This document shows, piece after piece, positions 1-5,663 of a stretch of 5,946 nucleotides of DNA. The position numbers and the translations under genes are program-made. This stretch comes from Chloroflexota bacterium (GTDB lineage: Bacteria > Chloroflexota > Dormibacteria > CF-121): positions 1-5,946 of the forward strand of contig VBIS01000136.1 in the NCBI GenBank assembly GCA_005880605.1, in the 5' to 3' direction. Each line of letters begins with the position of its first letter. The stretch's first letter is position 1. The notes below the pieces were generated by a model. That model was given only the letters and a program-made list of their open reading frames with translations, ran no database searches and had not been told where the DNA came from.

Positions 1-1310
1 TCCGAGAGATAGTTCATCAGGTTGGAGGCGGCCCGGTCATCGAAGCGCGATCGCTCCTGGAGCCGGGCGATCGCGGCATCGGGCTCCATCGCCGTGAGTT
101 CGCGCATCGCCTGTCCCATCGTCCGTCCAACCTCGACCGGCCGTCCCAGCGCGTCGCCGTGCCAGAACGCAATTCGGCCGGGCTCGCCCGGAGCCGGCGT
201 CACCATTACCTGCGACGGCGTAATGTCGGCGACGCGCCAGCTGGTGGCGCCCAGGATAAACACTTCGCCGGGCCGCATTTCGTAGACCATCTCCTCGTCC
301 AGCTCGCCGACCTTCTTCCCATCGTCGAGCAGGTTTACCGAGAAGAGACCACGGTCGGGGATGGTCCCGCCGCTGACGACTGCCAGTCGCTGGGCGCCGG
401 CGCGGCCGCGGATTTTCCCCTCGAGGCGGTCCCAGACGATGCGTGGGCGCAACTCCGCAAACTCATCGGACGGATAGCGTCCGCTCAGCATGTCGAGCGT
501 CGACTCCAGCGCACGAGGGCCAAGGTCGCTGAAGGGATAGGCGCGGTGCACCAGCTCCGACAGCGCCGAGACGCTCCATTCCTCCATCGCCGTCATCGCG
601 ACGATCTGCTGGGCGAGGACGTCGAGCGGGTTGCGCGGCACCCTAGTCGTCTCGATCTCGCCACGCAGCATGCGATCGACGACCACTGCCGTTTCGAGGA
701 GGTCGCCGCGATATTTCGGGAAGATGGTGCCTTTCGACGGTTCGCCGACCGAGTGGCCGGCCCGGCCGATCCGCTGGATGCCACTAGCCACGCTGGTGGG
801 CGACTCCACCTGGATGACGAGATCAACGGCGCCCATGTCGATGCCGAGCTCTAGGCTCGAAGTTGCCACCAATCCGGGCAGGCGGCCCGCCTTGAGCGCA
901 TCCTCTATAAGAAGGCGCTGCTCCTTGGCGATCGAGCCGTGATGCGCTCGGACCAAGTCTTCGCCGGCCAGCTCGTTGATAGCGGCGGCCAGGCGCTCGG
1001 CCAGCCGCCGGGAGTTGACGAAGATGATGGTCGAGCGGTGCTGGCGGACCAGCTCGAGGATGCGTGGGTGGATCGCCGGCCAGATGCTGCGCCGCGGCCC
1101 CTCCTGCTCAGGGCCGATCACCGCGGCCGGCCCGCTGTGCACTTCCGTTCCTCGCTCGAGGTCGGCCATGTCATCGACCGGGACCTCGACCGTGATCTCC
1201 AGCTTCTTCACGCGGCCGGCGTCGACGATGCTTACTTGTCGATTCGTCCCGCCCAGGAAACGCGCCGTCTCGCTAAGCGGCCGCTGCGTTGCCGAGAGAC
1301 CAATCCTCTG
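1..1310 (-). pseudogene. lhr: Lhr-family helicase, downstream fragment (motif III onward), runs off left edge
   Basis: Translating the minus strand with codons starting at 1310, 1307 and so on gives an open frame to the window edge. It begins QRIGLSATQRPL, which is helicase motif III (SAT, 1287-1295) in its Lhr context. It continues with motif IV (TIIFVNSRR, about 1005-1034), motif V (ATSSLELGIDMG, 831-866) and motif VI (QRIGRAGH, 753-776), so RecA domain 2 is complete. Beyond that are segments typical of the Lhr core: LPDRG-like (here IPDRGLFSVNLL), GELDEEMVYEMRPGEVF, GATSWRVADI and FWHGDALGRP. Lhr proteins are DNA-repair-associated superfamily 2 helicases that move 3' to 5' on DNA; many bacterial ones are about 1,400-1,500 residues, so much of the C-terminus lies outside the window. 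This frame is not the one carrying motifs I to Ic. It stays open upstream only to 1352, where a TGA stops it, and it has no good start near 1310. I read it as the 3' part of one broken gene. A sequencing error could explain the frame change but not the missing residues. Confidence 0.85.
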
Positions 1311-1330
1311 TATTTCCCCTCCCCCGCTTG
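1311..1330. other. Deletion scar with half-palindrome at the missing helicase motif II
   Basis: These bases sit exactly between the helicase codon for F157 (1330-1332) and the QRIGLSAT codons (from 1310). They contain CCCCTCCCCCGCTTG (1316-1330), which resembles the left arm plus loop of the palindrome at 1439-1480 (CCCTCCCGCCCTTG). The right arm is absent. The 19 bases between the two helicase parts are not a multiple of three, which explains the frame change. The simplest reading is that a palindromic element inserted after F157, and a deletion then removed its other half together with about 140-150 bp of coding sequence. An assembly collapse at the repeat is the main alternative. Confidence 0.5.
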
Positions 1331-1438
1331 AACAGCGATTCCGGGGTGGTGATCAGGATGTCTGGCGGGTGGCGCTCGATCTGCCGTCGGTCGCGAGGCG
1401 GCGTATCCCCGGTTCGGATCGCGACCGTGATGCGGGAA

Positions 1439-1480
1439 ACTCCCTCCCGCCCTTGCGGGGGAGGGTAGGGTGGGGGCGCC
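1439..1480. repeat. GC-rich palindromic element inserted in frame in the helicase gene
   Basis: The top strand has CCCTCCC (1442-1448) and GGGAGGG (1459-1465) as perfect 7-bp arms around a CG-rich loop containing CTTG. A G-rich tail (GTAGGGTGGGGG) follows on the right. The matching part of the protein, between EADRL and ITVAIRTGD, is a Pro/Gly/Arg-rich stretch absent from the usual Lhr alignment at this point, so the element reads as an in-frame insertion of roughly 36-48 bases. This resembles the small palindromic elements known to insert inside genes, such as the Rickettsia palindromic elements. Only one full copy is visible here, so membership in a dispersed repeat family is inferred. Confidence 0.55.
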
Positions 1481-1676
1481 AGCCGATCGGCCTCGAGCGC
1501 GATGCCGCGTAGCGGCGCCTGGAGGTTGCGCTCGATGTCGACCGTCAGCGCTTTCAGCGGCGAGATGTAGAGGACGCGGCACCGCTCGGCTTCCGCCGGC
1601 ACCGGCTCGTTCGCCAACTGGTCGATGCACCAGAAGAAAGCCGCGAGGGTCTTGCCACTGCCGGTGGGCGCGGACA

Positions 1677-2786
1677 TCAGGGTGTGCTGGCCGCCGGCGA
1701 CCGAGCGCCACCCGCCCTCCTGGACCTCGGTCGGAGCCGGGAATGCGCCCGAAAACCAGGCTCGGGCCGCAGGCGAAAACAGGTCCAGAACAGTGGGCAT
1801 TGGCCCTTCAGTTTACCCGTCGAATCTCCCTCCTCCTCGACGGCAGATTCCCCTCGCTCGAGCAAGCCGCTGTTGTATGGGGTCGGCCGTCCGATCCGCT
1901 GACCGAGGGTGACGATCTCGCCGTTGAGGTACTCCAACTCGCTGCTGGAGCCGCGCCGGAGGCTCTGCTGCGTCGACGGTCCATAAGTACTGTCCGGCGG
2001 AAAGTTGCCGGCGAGCCGGCCGCCGAAGATGCGATAGCTGAGCGACAGCGGCAGCGTCGACATCAGTCGAAAGGTGCGCGCCCGACGGGTCTGATCCAGC
2101 CCGAAGCCACCGAGCTGGGCGGTCTTGACCCCTTCGCGAATGGTCGCAATCGATAGCCGCGTGAGTCCCGGATGGCGCAGCGCTTTGCCGATGGCCAACC
2201 CGGTGATCGCCATGATCGCGTTGTTGAGGTTCGCCATCAGCTTGGTCCAGCGCGAGCGGGCGATGTCCGGGACCGGCTCGGTCTTGATTGCCAGGTTCAG
2301 CAGCTCGAGCACGGCGTCGACGCGGCTTTTCGACTCCGGGTAGGGCGCGCCGATCTGGAAGAGTCCTGCGGTGTTCTGCTCGACCACGCCAGGCTCGAGA
2401 TACGTGGCGCTGATGTTGAGCACGCAACCGACGATGCGATTGCGTCCAAGGATGTCGGCCGCTTCGCGGTCAGACCGAATGCCGTTCTGCATGGTGACTA
2501 CCGTGGCGTCCGAATGCAACGCCGCGATGGTGCGGCATGCCTCCGGCACATCCTGCGATTTGACCGTCAACAGAATGATGTCGGCCGTCCCTGTCAATGT
2601 CGTTGTCGCAGGAAGCTGAACAAACCGTGAATCGCTCTGACCTTTAAGCAGAAGCCCCTTCGCGCGGATTGCGTCGACGTGTGCCTCCCGACCGATCAGG
2701 CGGACGTTGACACCGGACTCATGGAGCCGCGCCCCGACGAGACTCCCAATCGCTCCGGCGCCATACACGACGACTGTTTCACGCAT
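1677..2786 (-). CDS. panE: Ketopantoate reductase family (ApbA/PanE) oxidoreductase with read-through C-terminus
   Basis: Members of this family reduce 2-dehydropantoate to pantoate with NADPH in the cytosol, a step of pantothenate and CoA synthesis, although many paralogues act on other substrates. From the ATG at 2786 the product is 369 residues. It begins with the Rossmann loop GAGAIG (9-14), then carries LLTVKSQD (73-79) and MQNGI with N101. RSRWTKLMANLNNAI holds the expected catalytic lysine K182, and SSELEYLNGEIV the likely catalytic E283. The family signature ends at GRPTPYNSGLLE (about 299-310). The usual length is near 300-330, so the last 40 or so residues are extra: they are helicase N-terminal DNA read in the wrong frame. 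A TAA lies one frame away at 1813-1815, twelve bases before the helicase ATG, so a single-base indel may have removed the original stop. A TTG at 2798 could extend the start by four codons. No well-spaced ribosome binding site is seen. The substrate is not fixed by sequence. Confidence 0.85.
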   Translation of the reverse strand: MRETVVVYGAGAIGSLVGARLHESGVNVRLIGREAHVDAIRAKGLLLKGQSDSRFVQLPATTTLTGTADIILLTVKSQDVPEACRTIAALHSDATVVTMQNGIRSDREAADILGRNRIVGCVLNISATYLEPGVVEQNTAGLFQIGAPYPESKSRVDAVLELLNLAIKTEPVPDIARSRWTKLMANLNNAIMAITGLAIGKALRHPGLTRLSIATIREGVKTAQLGGFGLDQTRRARTFRLMSTLPLSLSYRIFGGRLAGNFPPDSTYGPSTQQSLRRGSSSELEYLNGEIVTLGQRIGRPTPYNSGLLERGESAVEEEGDSTGKLKGQCPLFWTCFRLRPEPGFRAHSRLRPRSRRAGGARSPAASTP

Positions 2787-2794
2787 TTCCCCAT

Positions 2795-2816
2795 ACAACT
2801 TACATATGTGGGTTGT
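2795..2816. promoter_or_regulatory. Imperfect 22-bp palindrome between divergent genes (candidate shared operator)
   Basis: The arms are ACAAC (2795-2799) and GTTGT (2812-2816) around the perfect core ACATATGT (2802-2809). Nine of eleven positions in each half-site pair; the mismatches are TT at 2800-2801 against GG at 2810-2811. The centre coincides with the plus-strand ATG at 2806, and the site begins nine bases upstream of the minus-strand ATG at 2786. The spot is AT-rich for this genome. That placement suits a repressor site controlling both directions, or leaderless divergent transcripts. No regulator gene is adjacent, so its function is inferred. Confidence 0.35.
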
Positions 2817-3213
2817 GGGGCCTCTTCACAATCCGACTGTCCGAGCCGATGCTGTCCGCGTTATCGCGCAAAAAGGCAATGAAGCCTTTCTACCGATGCT
2901 GAAGCAGCGACTCGAGGTGGAGCGGGCCTTTCAACCGCGGGCCGCGTTACTCGGTGCACGGTCTCTGCTGGGATCGAATGACGACCTCCGGCCTCTGCTC
3001 GACCTGTTGTCAGATGCGGACATCGAGCAGTCCACGATCGTGCTCAACATGCTATGGGACAGTGTCGGGGCCCCAGCAGCGTCAATCGTTCGGGATGCCG
3101 CAGGGATCCACAAGGCCCTCACGCAGGCCAAGGAGCGTAACGACCTATTGGGCCGACACGCCGACAAGGTGCTCATCGAGCTGGCGAAGCGCCTCGGAGC
3201 ATCTCCCAACTAA
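2806..3213 (+). CDS. Small HEAT-like helical repeat protein, function unknown
   Basis: The product is 135 residues, soluble, with no signal peptide or membrane segment. Its pattern is paired amphipathic helices: NPTVRADAVRVIAQKG (9-24) and FLPMLKQRL (28-36), then PRAALLGARSLLG (44-56) and LRPLLDLLS (61-69), then STIVLNMLWDSVG (76-88). This resembles HEAT or armadillo-type repeats, which usually serve as protein-binding scaffolds. No catalytic motif is visible and I do not recognise a specific family. The start at 2806 is chosen because an upstream in-frame ATG at 2707 would add residues that merely mirror the reductase on the other strand. No Shine-Dalgarno site precedes 2806, so translation may be leaderless. 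The protein begins almost directly inside a repeat, so it could be a remnant of a longer HEAT protein. It diverges from the reductase gene with 19 bp between the two ATGs. Confidence 0.65.
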   Translation: MWVVGPLHNPTVRADAVRVIAQKGNEAFLPMLKQRLEVERAFQPRAALLGARSLLGSNDDLRPLLDLLSDADIEQSTIVLNMLWDSVGAPAASIVRDAAGIHKALTQAKERNDLLGRHADKVLIELAKRLGASPN

Positions 3214-3309
3214 CCACTCCTGCCGATTTCCTGGCCGGCGGCGGATCCCGGGACAATTGCCGCCTCAATTCATTGGTAGCCATTGGAGCGTCTACGCTGC
3301 TACATAATG

Positions 3310-3318
3310 TGCTAATAT
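3310..3318 (+). promoter_or_regulatory. Candidate extended -10 promoter for the YggT-family gene
   Basis: TGCTAATAT matches the extended -10 form (TGn followed by a TATAAT-like hexamer). A second A/T-rich hexamer, CATAAT, lies at 3303-3308. TTGG-starting hexamers at 3273 and 3283 are not at the ideal 17-base spacing, so the -35 is unclear. The site lies 58 bases upstream of the YggT ATG in an intergenic stretch that is otherwise unremarkable. Confidence 0.4.
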
Positions 3319-3362
3319 GGTTGTAGCGTTTGAGCCACGCGCCATTCCCATTTGCGGGCTCA

Positions 3363-3368
3363 GAGGAG
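3363..3368 (+). promoter_or_regulatory. Strong ribosome binding site for the YggT-family gene
   Basis: GAGGAG is followed by seven bases and then ATG at 3376. This fixes the start and rules out the in-frame upstream codon at 3352. It is one of only two clear Shine-Dalgarno sites in the window. Confidence 0.85.
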
Positions 3369-3375
3369 AAATCTT

Positions 3376-3807
3376 ATGGCCGATTCATACGACCGCGAAG
3401 TCGTCCGGCAGGAGACGACCGCGGGCGACCCGGTGGGTCCGGTGCGGCCGGTCGGGCCCACTACGTCCACCAGCAGCACTTCCGTCTACCGGCGCCACAC
3501 TAGCAACTTCCGCGCAATCCAGGCGGTGTGGTGGATCGTCGGCTTCATCGACACGTTGATCGCGATCCGATTTCTGCTCAAGCTGTTTGGCGCCAACCCG
3601 GCACCCTTTGTCCGGTTCATGTACGACGTGACCTGGCCATTCGTCGCCCCGTTCCACGGCATCTTCAATACCGACCAGGTCGGTCGATCGATCCTCGAAC
3701 CCGAGTCGCTGGTCGCGATCGCTATCTACACCCTGATCGGTTGGGGCATCGTCTCGCTGATCCGGCTGCTGACCGGGCCGTCCTCCAGCACGACCGTCGT
3801 CGAATAA
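3376..3807 (+). CDS. yggT: YggT-family integral membrane protein
   Basis: YggT proteins are small inner-membrane proteins whose exact role is unsettled; in several bacteria they lie near cell-division or osmotic-response genes. This one is 143 residues. The N-terminal 45 are hydrophilic, with a Pro/Thr/Ser-rich low-complexity stretch (about 14-36) and no signal peptide. A first membrane helix spans about residues 50-70 and contains D59 and the family-like RFLLKLFGANP (65-75). The conserved block PFVAPFHGIF follows at 88-97. A second helix spans about 112-132 (LVAIAIYTLIGWGIVSLIRLL). Having two helices with the signature at the end of the first fits a single YggT unit; many family members carry two units. 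The gene has its own ribosome binding site and probable promoter, and a terminator follows 20 bases after the stop, so it is probably monocistronic. Confidence 0.85.
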   Translation: MADSYDREVVRQETTAGDPVGPVRPVGPTTSTSSTSVYRRHTSNFRAIQAVWWIVGFIDTLIAIRFLLKLFGANPAPFVRFMYDVTWPFVAPFHGIFNTDQVGRSILEPESLVAIAIYTLIGWGIVSLIRLLTGPSSSTTVVE

Positions 3808-3827
3808 CATCTCGAGACTTCAATGCG

Positions 3828-3852
3828 AGAGCGGCCTTCGGGCGGCTCTTTC
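3828..3852 (+). terminator. Intrinsic terminator after the YggT-family gene
   Basis: AGAGC (3828-3832) pairs with GCTCT (3845-3849), then there is one G-G mismatch, then GCC and GGC close a TTCG tetraloop (3837-3840). C(UUCG)G is an unusually stable loop. The trailing T run is short (TTTC), so termination may be partial. Confidence 0.65.
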
Positions 3853-3942
3853 ATTCCGGTGACCCGGGCGGTCGTCCGGAACCGAGCTCGGAGCCGTCGC
3901 GTCACGCGCTAGTTTTGACCGTTTCTACGCTTGTAAATCTGT

Positions 3943-5010
3943 ATGGCGCTTCTGGAGCCAACCAATCCGCAAGCGTCCGTCACGGGCTTTCCTGGTATGA
4001 GCGATGCGCAGCTTGGGTCCGTGGCCGAAGACCGGCTGGCTACGGCCATTCAGCTCAGCGCCCCGGGGACGGTTGCCGTCGCCATTCCCCTCCTCGATCT
4101 CGGGTTCGACCTATATCCGCGTCGAATCCGGACGCTGCGCGCCCATCCCGTTCAGGTCAAGGCGCGTAGTTTCCTGGAACGGGATGGTGAGTACCAGGCC
4201 AGCGTTGGATCGCTGCACCCAGACCCCAATGGCTATGTCCTTCTGCCCTACATTCCGCCTCCGGACTGGCAGCTTCACCCGCGACTATGGGTCATCCCGA
4301 TTCCCGAATTCTTGAAGCTGGCCCAGCCGCATGGCGACGGCTATCTCTTTTCCGGGTACCTCGACGCGCGCTTTGTGTCATCGGCGACAAACCAGTTTCT
4401 GATTGATACGGACGACCTGCATCGCCAGTGGCTCGACCGGATTCCGGGTTGGAAGCGGCCTGTGCATGGTCCGCGGCTGTCGACGCATTCGAGCACGGAA
4501 GAAGTCCCGAGACCGGCGAGCCGGGCGTTCGGAAAGTACGGCGAACTGTGGCTGTCCAGTCAACTCATGCGCGCCGGGCTGCAGAACGTCGCGCTCGCCC
4601 AGGACCGGCTCCGGGTCGACTGCGTTGACCTACTACTGCACGACCTGCGTTCGCTTGCGATCGGCGGCCTGGTGATCCACACCAGCAGTCTCAACGCGCG
4701 AGGCATCGTGCAATTCCGGATCCGTCACGATACCTTCTTCATCGACCCGAATCTCTTTGTCATCATCCTTCCGTGTTTGGACGATGGAACGCTCCACGAC
4801 ACCGCCTTTGTGATACCTGCAGCAGATATCCCTTCTGTCACCACCGCTTCGAGTGACCGAGGCGATCCCGGTTACCAGGGCAGCTTCCGGCTCGATCCGC
4901 TCGCGGAGAAGATGCGTCCATACGCCGTCCCGATGAAAGACTTGGGAGTCGCTGTGCTCGACCGCGTCTTCCGAGGTCGACTCAGCGATCCGGCGAAGCC
5001 AGCTGCGTAA
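3943..5010 (+). CDS. Tandem PD-(D/E)XK nuclease-like protein, second copy degenerate
   Basis: I do not recognise a named family for this 355-residue protein, but it reads as two copies of one fold. Copy 1 (about 24-127) has GSVAEDRLA with E29, LLDLGFDLYP with D56 (D52 is an alternative) and PVQVKAR with Q71 and K73. That is the E...D...QxK order of PD-(D/E)XK nucleases such as resolvase-like and intron-associated endonucleases. Copy 2 (about 196-298) has GKYGELWL with E201 and RVDCVDLLL with D229, but LVIHTSS where QVK should be, so the lysine is replaced by T247. Downstream of each site the copies match again: DPN-GYVLLP...LH...WVIPIPEF (94-123) against DPN-LFVIILP...LH...FVIPAADI (268-296). 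Copy 1 may cut or bind DNA while copy 2 has a structural or binding role; this is inference. No Shine-Dalgarno site precedes 3943, and ATG 3997 (M19, giving MSDAQLGSVAE) is an equally natural start. The 3' end overlaps the convergent toxin gene by 29 bp. Confidence 0.7.
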   Translation: MALLEPTNPQASVTGFPGMSDAQLGSVAEDRLATAIQLSAPGTVAVAIPLLDLGFDLYPRRIRTLRAHPVQVKARSFLERDGEYQASVGSLHPDPNGYVLLPYIPPPDWQLHPRLWVIPIPEFLKLAQPHGDGYLFSGYLDARFVSSATNQFLIDTDDLHRQWLDRIPGWKRPVHGPRLSTHSSTEEVPRPASRAFGKYGELWLSSQLMRAGLQNVALAQDRLRVDCVDLLLHDLRSLAIGGLVIHTSSLNARGIVQFRIRHDTFFIDPNLFVIILPCLDDGTLHDTAFVIPAADIPSVTTASSDRGDPGYQGSFRLDPLAEKMRPYAVPMKDLGVAVLDRVFRGRLSDPAKPAA

Positions 5011-5356
5011 TGCCCGGGTAATGACGACGGTTAAAGGTGGCGAGTCGCTCGCCGTGTTGCAGAACCGACGCGCCAATCAGGGCATCGCCAAGCTCCAGGG
5101 CGTGGCTACGGCGATAGCGCCGCAGTCGCTGTCCTGCGAGGTCGCCGGTGGTAGCGTCGATGGTCACGGGCACTAACCCAGCAAAGAGGGCTGCCACCAC
5201 TTCCTCCTCGCCGGCCCGCATCCCAGCGCCGATCTCGGCACGGCTAACCGGCGAGTAGCGAAGGGTTTCACCAGTCGATGCCTGGGCAGCTACCCAGCGA
5301 CTGGTTCGCAGATTACTCTGCAAAATCTCGATAAGCACGTCCGAGTCGAGAATCAT
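4982..5356 (-). CDS. vapC: VapC-type PIN-domain toxin ribonuclease
   Basis: VapC toxins are Mg-dependent PIN-domain endoribonucleases that cut tRNA or rRNA and are neutralised by a cognate VapB. The product is 124 residues, the usual length. It opens MILDSDVLIEIL with the first acidic residue at D4. SRAEIGAGM supplies E41, ALELGDALIGASVLQHG supplies D91, and LATFNRRHYPGI (105-116) is the usual C-terminal strand, with N109 where some homologues have aspartate. The catalytic set looks complete, so the toxin is probably functional. It starts on the ATGA overlap with vapB (5353-5356), which implies translational coupling and antitoxin-first synthesis. Its last 29 bases overlap the 3' end of the convergent nuclease-like gene. 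The RNA target cannot be told from the sequence. Confidence 0.92.
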   Translation of the reverse strand: MILDSDVLIEILQSNLRTSRWVAAQASTGETLRYSPVSRAEIGAGMRAGEEEVVAALFAGLVPVTIDATTGDLAGQRLRRYRRSHALELGDALIGASVLQHGERLATFNRRHYPGITQLASPDR

Positions 5357-5634
5357 CCCGCCATTCGGTCAATTCGATTGCCACGGCGCAGCCGTCTAAC
5401 GTAGGTACCGGTCGGCCCGAGATCGGGCCGCTGTTTCCATATTCCGAAGGAGCCCGCTCGCAGCGCATCGAGGAAGTCCGCTTTGGGCGTGGCGGCGTAG
5501 CGGGCATCGATCGCTTCGCGGATTAGCTCTGAAACAGTTCGGCGAGTGCGTTTGGCCACCTGGTCAAGCTTGCGTCGCTGCGCGTCGTCCAGATAGATCT
5601 GCGTCCGCCTCATCACGATGTATGCAGTATACAT
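5353..5634 (-). CDS. vapB: VapB-type ribbon-helix-helix antitoxin
   Basis: The product is 93 residues from ATG 5634. The N-terminal half is a ribbon-helix-helix DNA-binding domain: strand RRTQIYLD (9-16), helix A about 17-29, and helix B TVSELIREAIDARY (33-46). The tail is the toxin-binding segment common to VapB proteins of this class, with FGIWKQRPDL (63-72) and YVRRLRRGNR (78-87) before the stop that overlaps vapC. Such antitoxins dimerise, bind an operator at their own promoter and neutralise VapC. Two starts compete. ATG 5634 has GAGGAG nine bases upstream. ATG 5613 (M8) gives the more typical MRRTQIYLDD N-terminus and would leave the inverted repeat at 5616-5636 free to act as the operator. 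I list the longer form because of its ribosome binding site, with moderate certainty. Confidence 0.9.
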   Translation of the reverse strand: MYTAYIVMRRTQIYLDDAQRRKLDQVAKRTRRTVSELIREAIDARYAATPKADFLDALRAGSFGIWKQRPDLGPTGTYVRRLRRGNRIDRMAG

Positions 5635-5636
5635 CG
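5616..5636. promoter_or_regulatory. Perfect inverted repeat over the vapB start, candidate VapBC operator
   Basis: CGATGTAT (5616-5623) and ATACATCG (5629-5636) are exact 8-bp inverted arms with a 5-bp spacer. On the minus strand the site contains TATACT (5631-5626), a good -10 hexamer. No matching -35 is visible. Ribbon-helix-helix antitoxins characteristically bind such symmetric sites at their own promoters. The repeat covers ATG 5634 and ends three bases before ATG 5613, so it either lies in the promoter of the shorter vapB or inside the first codons of the longer one. Confidence 0.6.
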
Positions 5637-5643
5637 CGAAGCG

Positions 5644-5649
5644 CTCCTC
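5644..5649 (-). promoter_or_regulatory. Ribosome binding site for the longer vapB start
   Basis: The minus strand reads GAGGAG nine bases before ATG 5634, an acceptable spacing. It lies in the 29-bp gap after the aminotransferase stop, so vapBC could be translated from an aminotransferase read-through transcript even without its own promoter. Confidence 0.55.
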
Positions 5650-5663
5650 AGGGTCCCGGAGTT

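Larger units (their letters stand above)
1273..1800 (-). pseudogene. lhr: Lhr-family helicase, N-terminal fragment with motifs I-Ic, truncated before motif II
   Basis: The 175-residue frame opens MPTVLDLFSPAARAWFSGAF, the usual Lhr N-terminus. A Q-motif-like TEVQEGGW lies at residues 24-31, motif I (Walker A) APTGSGKT at 44-51, motif Ia YISPLKAL at 78-85, RTGD at 129-132 and TTPES at 151-155. After F157 a full Lhr would carry some 45-50 residues including the DEIH Walker B motif, leading into QRIGLSAT. Here the frame instead reads KRGRG and then out-of-phase sequence to a TAG at 1273. Residues about 108-123 (PPP-rich, then QGREGVSR) are an extra in-frame segment encoded by a GC-rich palindrome. 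The ATG at 1800 has GAAGGG three bases upstream. The reductase gene upstream on the same strand overlaps the first 124 bases. Without motif II the product could not hydrolyse ATP, so the gene is probably inactive unless the assembly is wrong at 1311-1329. Confidence 0.85.

Noticed and set aside
159..854. Long plus-strand open frame opposite the helicase (231 codons)
   Set aside because: It mirrors the helicase codons, which carry clear family motifs on the minus strand; the plus-strand product is Arg/Asp/His-rich with no recognisable domain.
1470..2156. Plus-strand open frame of 228 codons over the reductase and helicase junction
   Set aside because: It is compositionally biased (Arg/Pro/Ala) and lies opposite the well-supported reductase and helicase start.
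3237..3264. Possible terminator after the HEAT-like gene (GGCGGC and GCCGCC arms)
   Set aside because: The stem is only 6 bp with a 16-base loop, and no T run follows, so it is not a convincing intrinsic terminator.
3385..3810. Minus-strand open frame opposite the YggT-family gene
   Set aside because: The plus-strand gene has a strong ribosome binding site, membrane helices and family motifs; the opposite frame has none.
3915..3943. Possible promoter (TTGACC with TAAATC) before the nuclease-like gene
   Set aside because: The -35 is good but the spacing to the -10-like hexamer is about 13 bases, too short for a standard promoter.
3528..4169. Plus-strand open frame overlapping both the YggT-family and nuclease-like genes
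   Set aside because: It runs through two real genes in another frame and across the terminator; its product is Arg-rich and low-complexity.
4633..5076. Minus-strand open frame opposite the end of the nuclease-like gene, running into vapC
   Set aside because: It overlaps two supported genes and has no recognisable domain or start signal.
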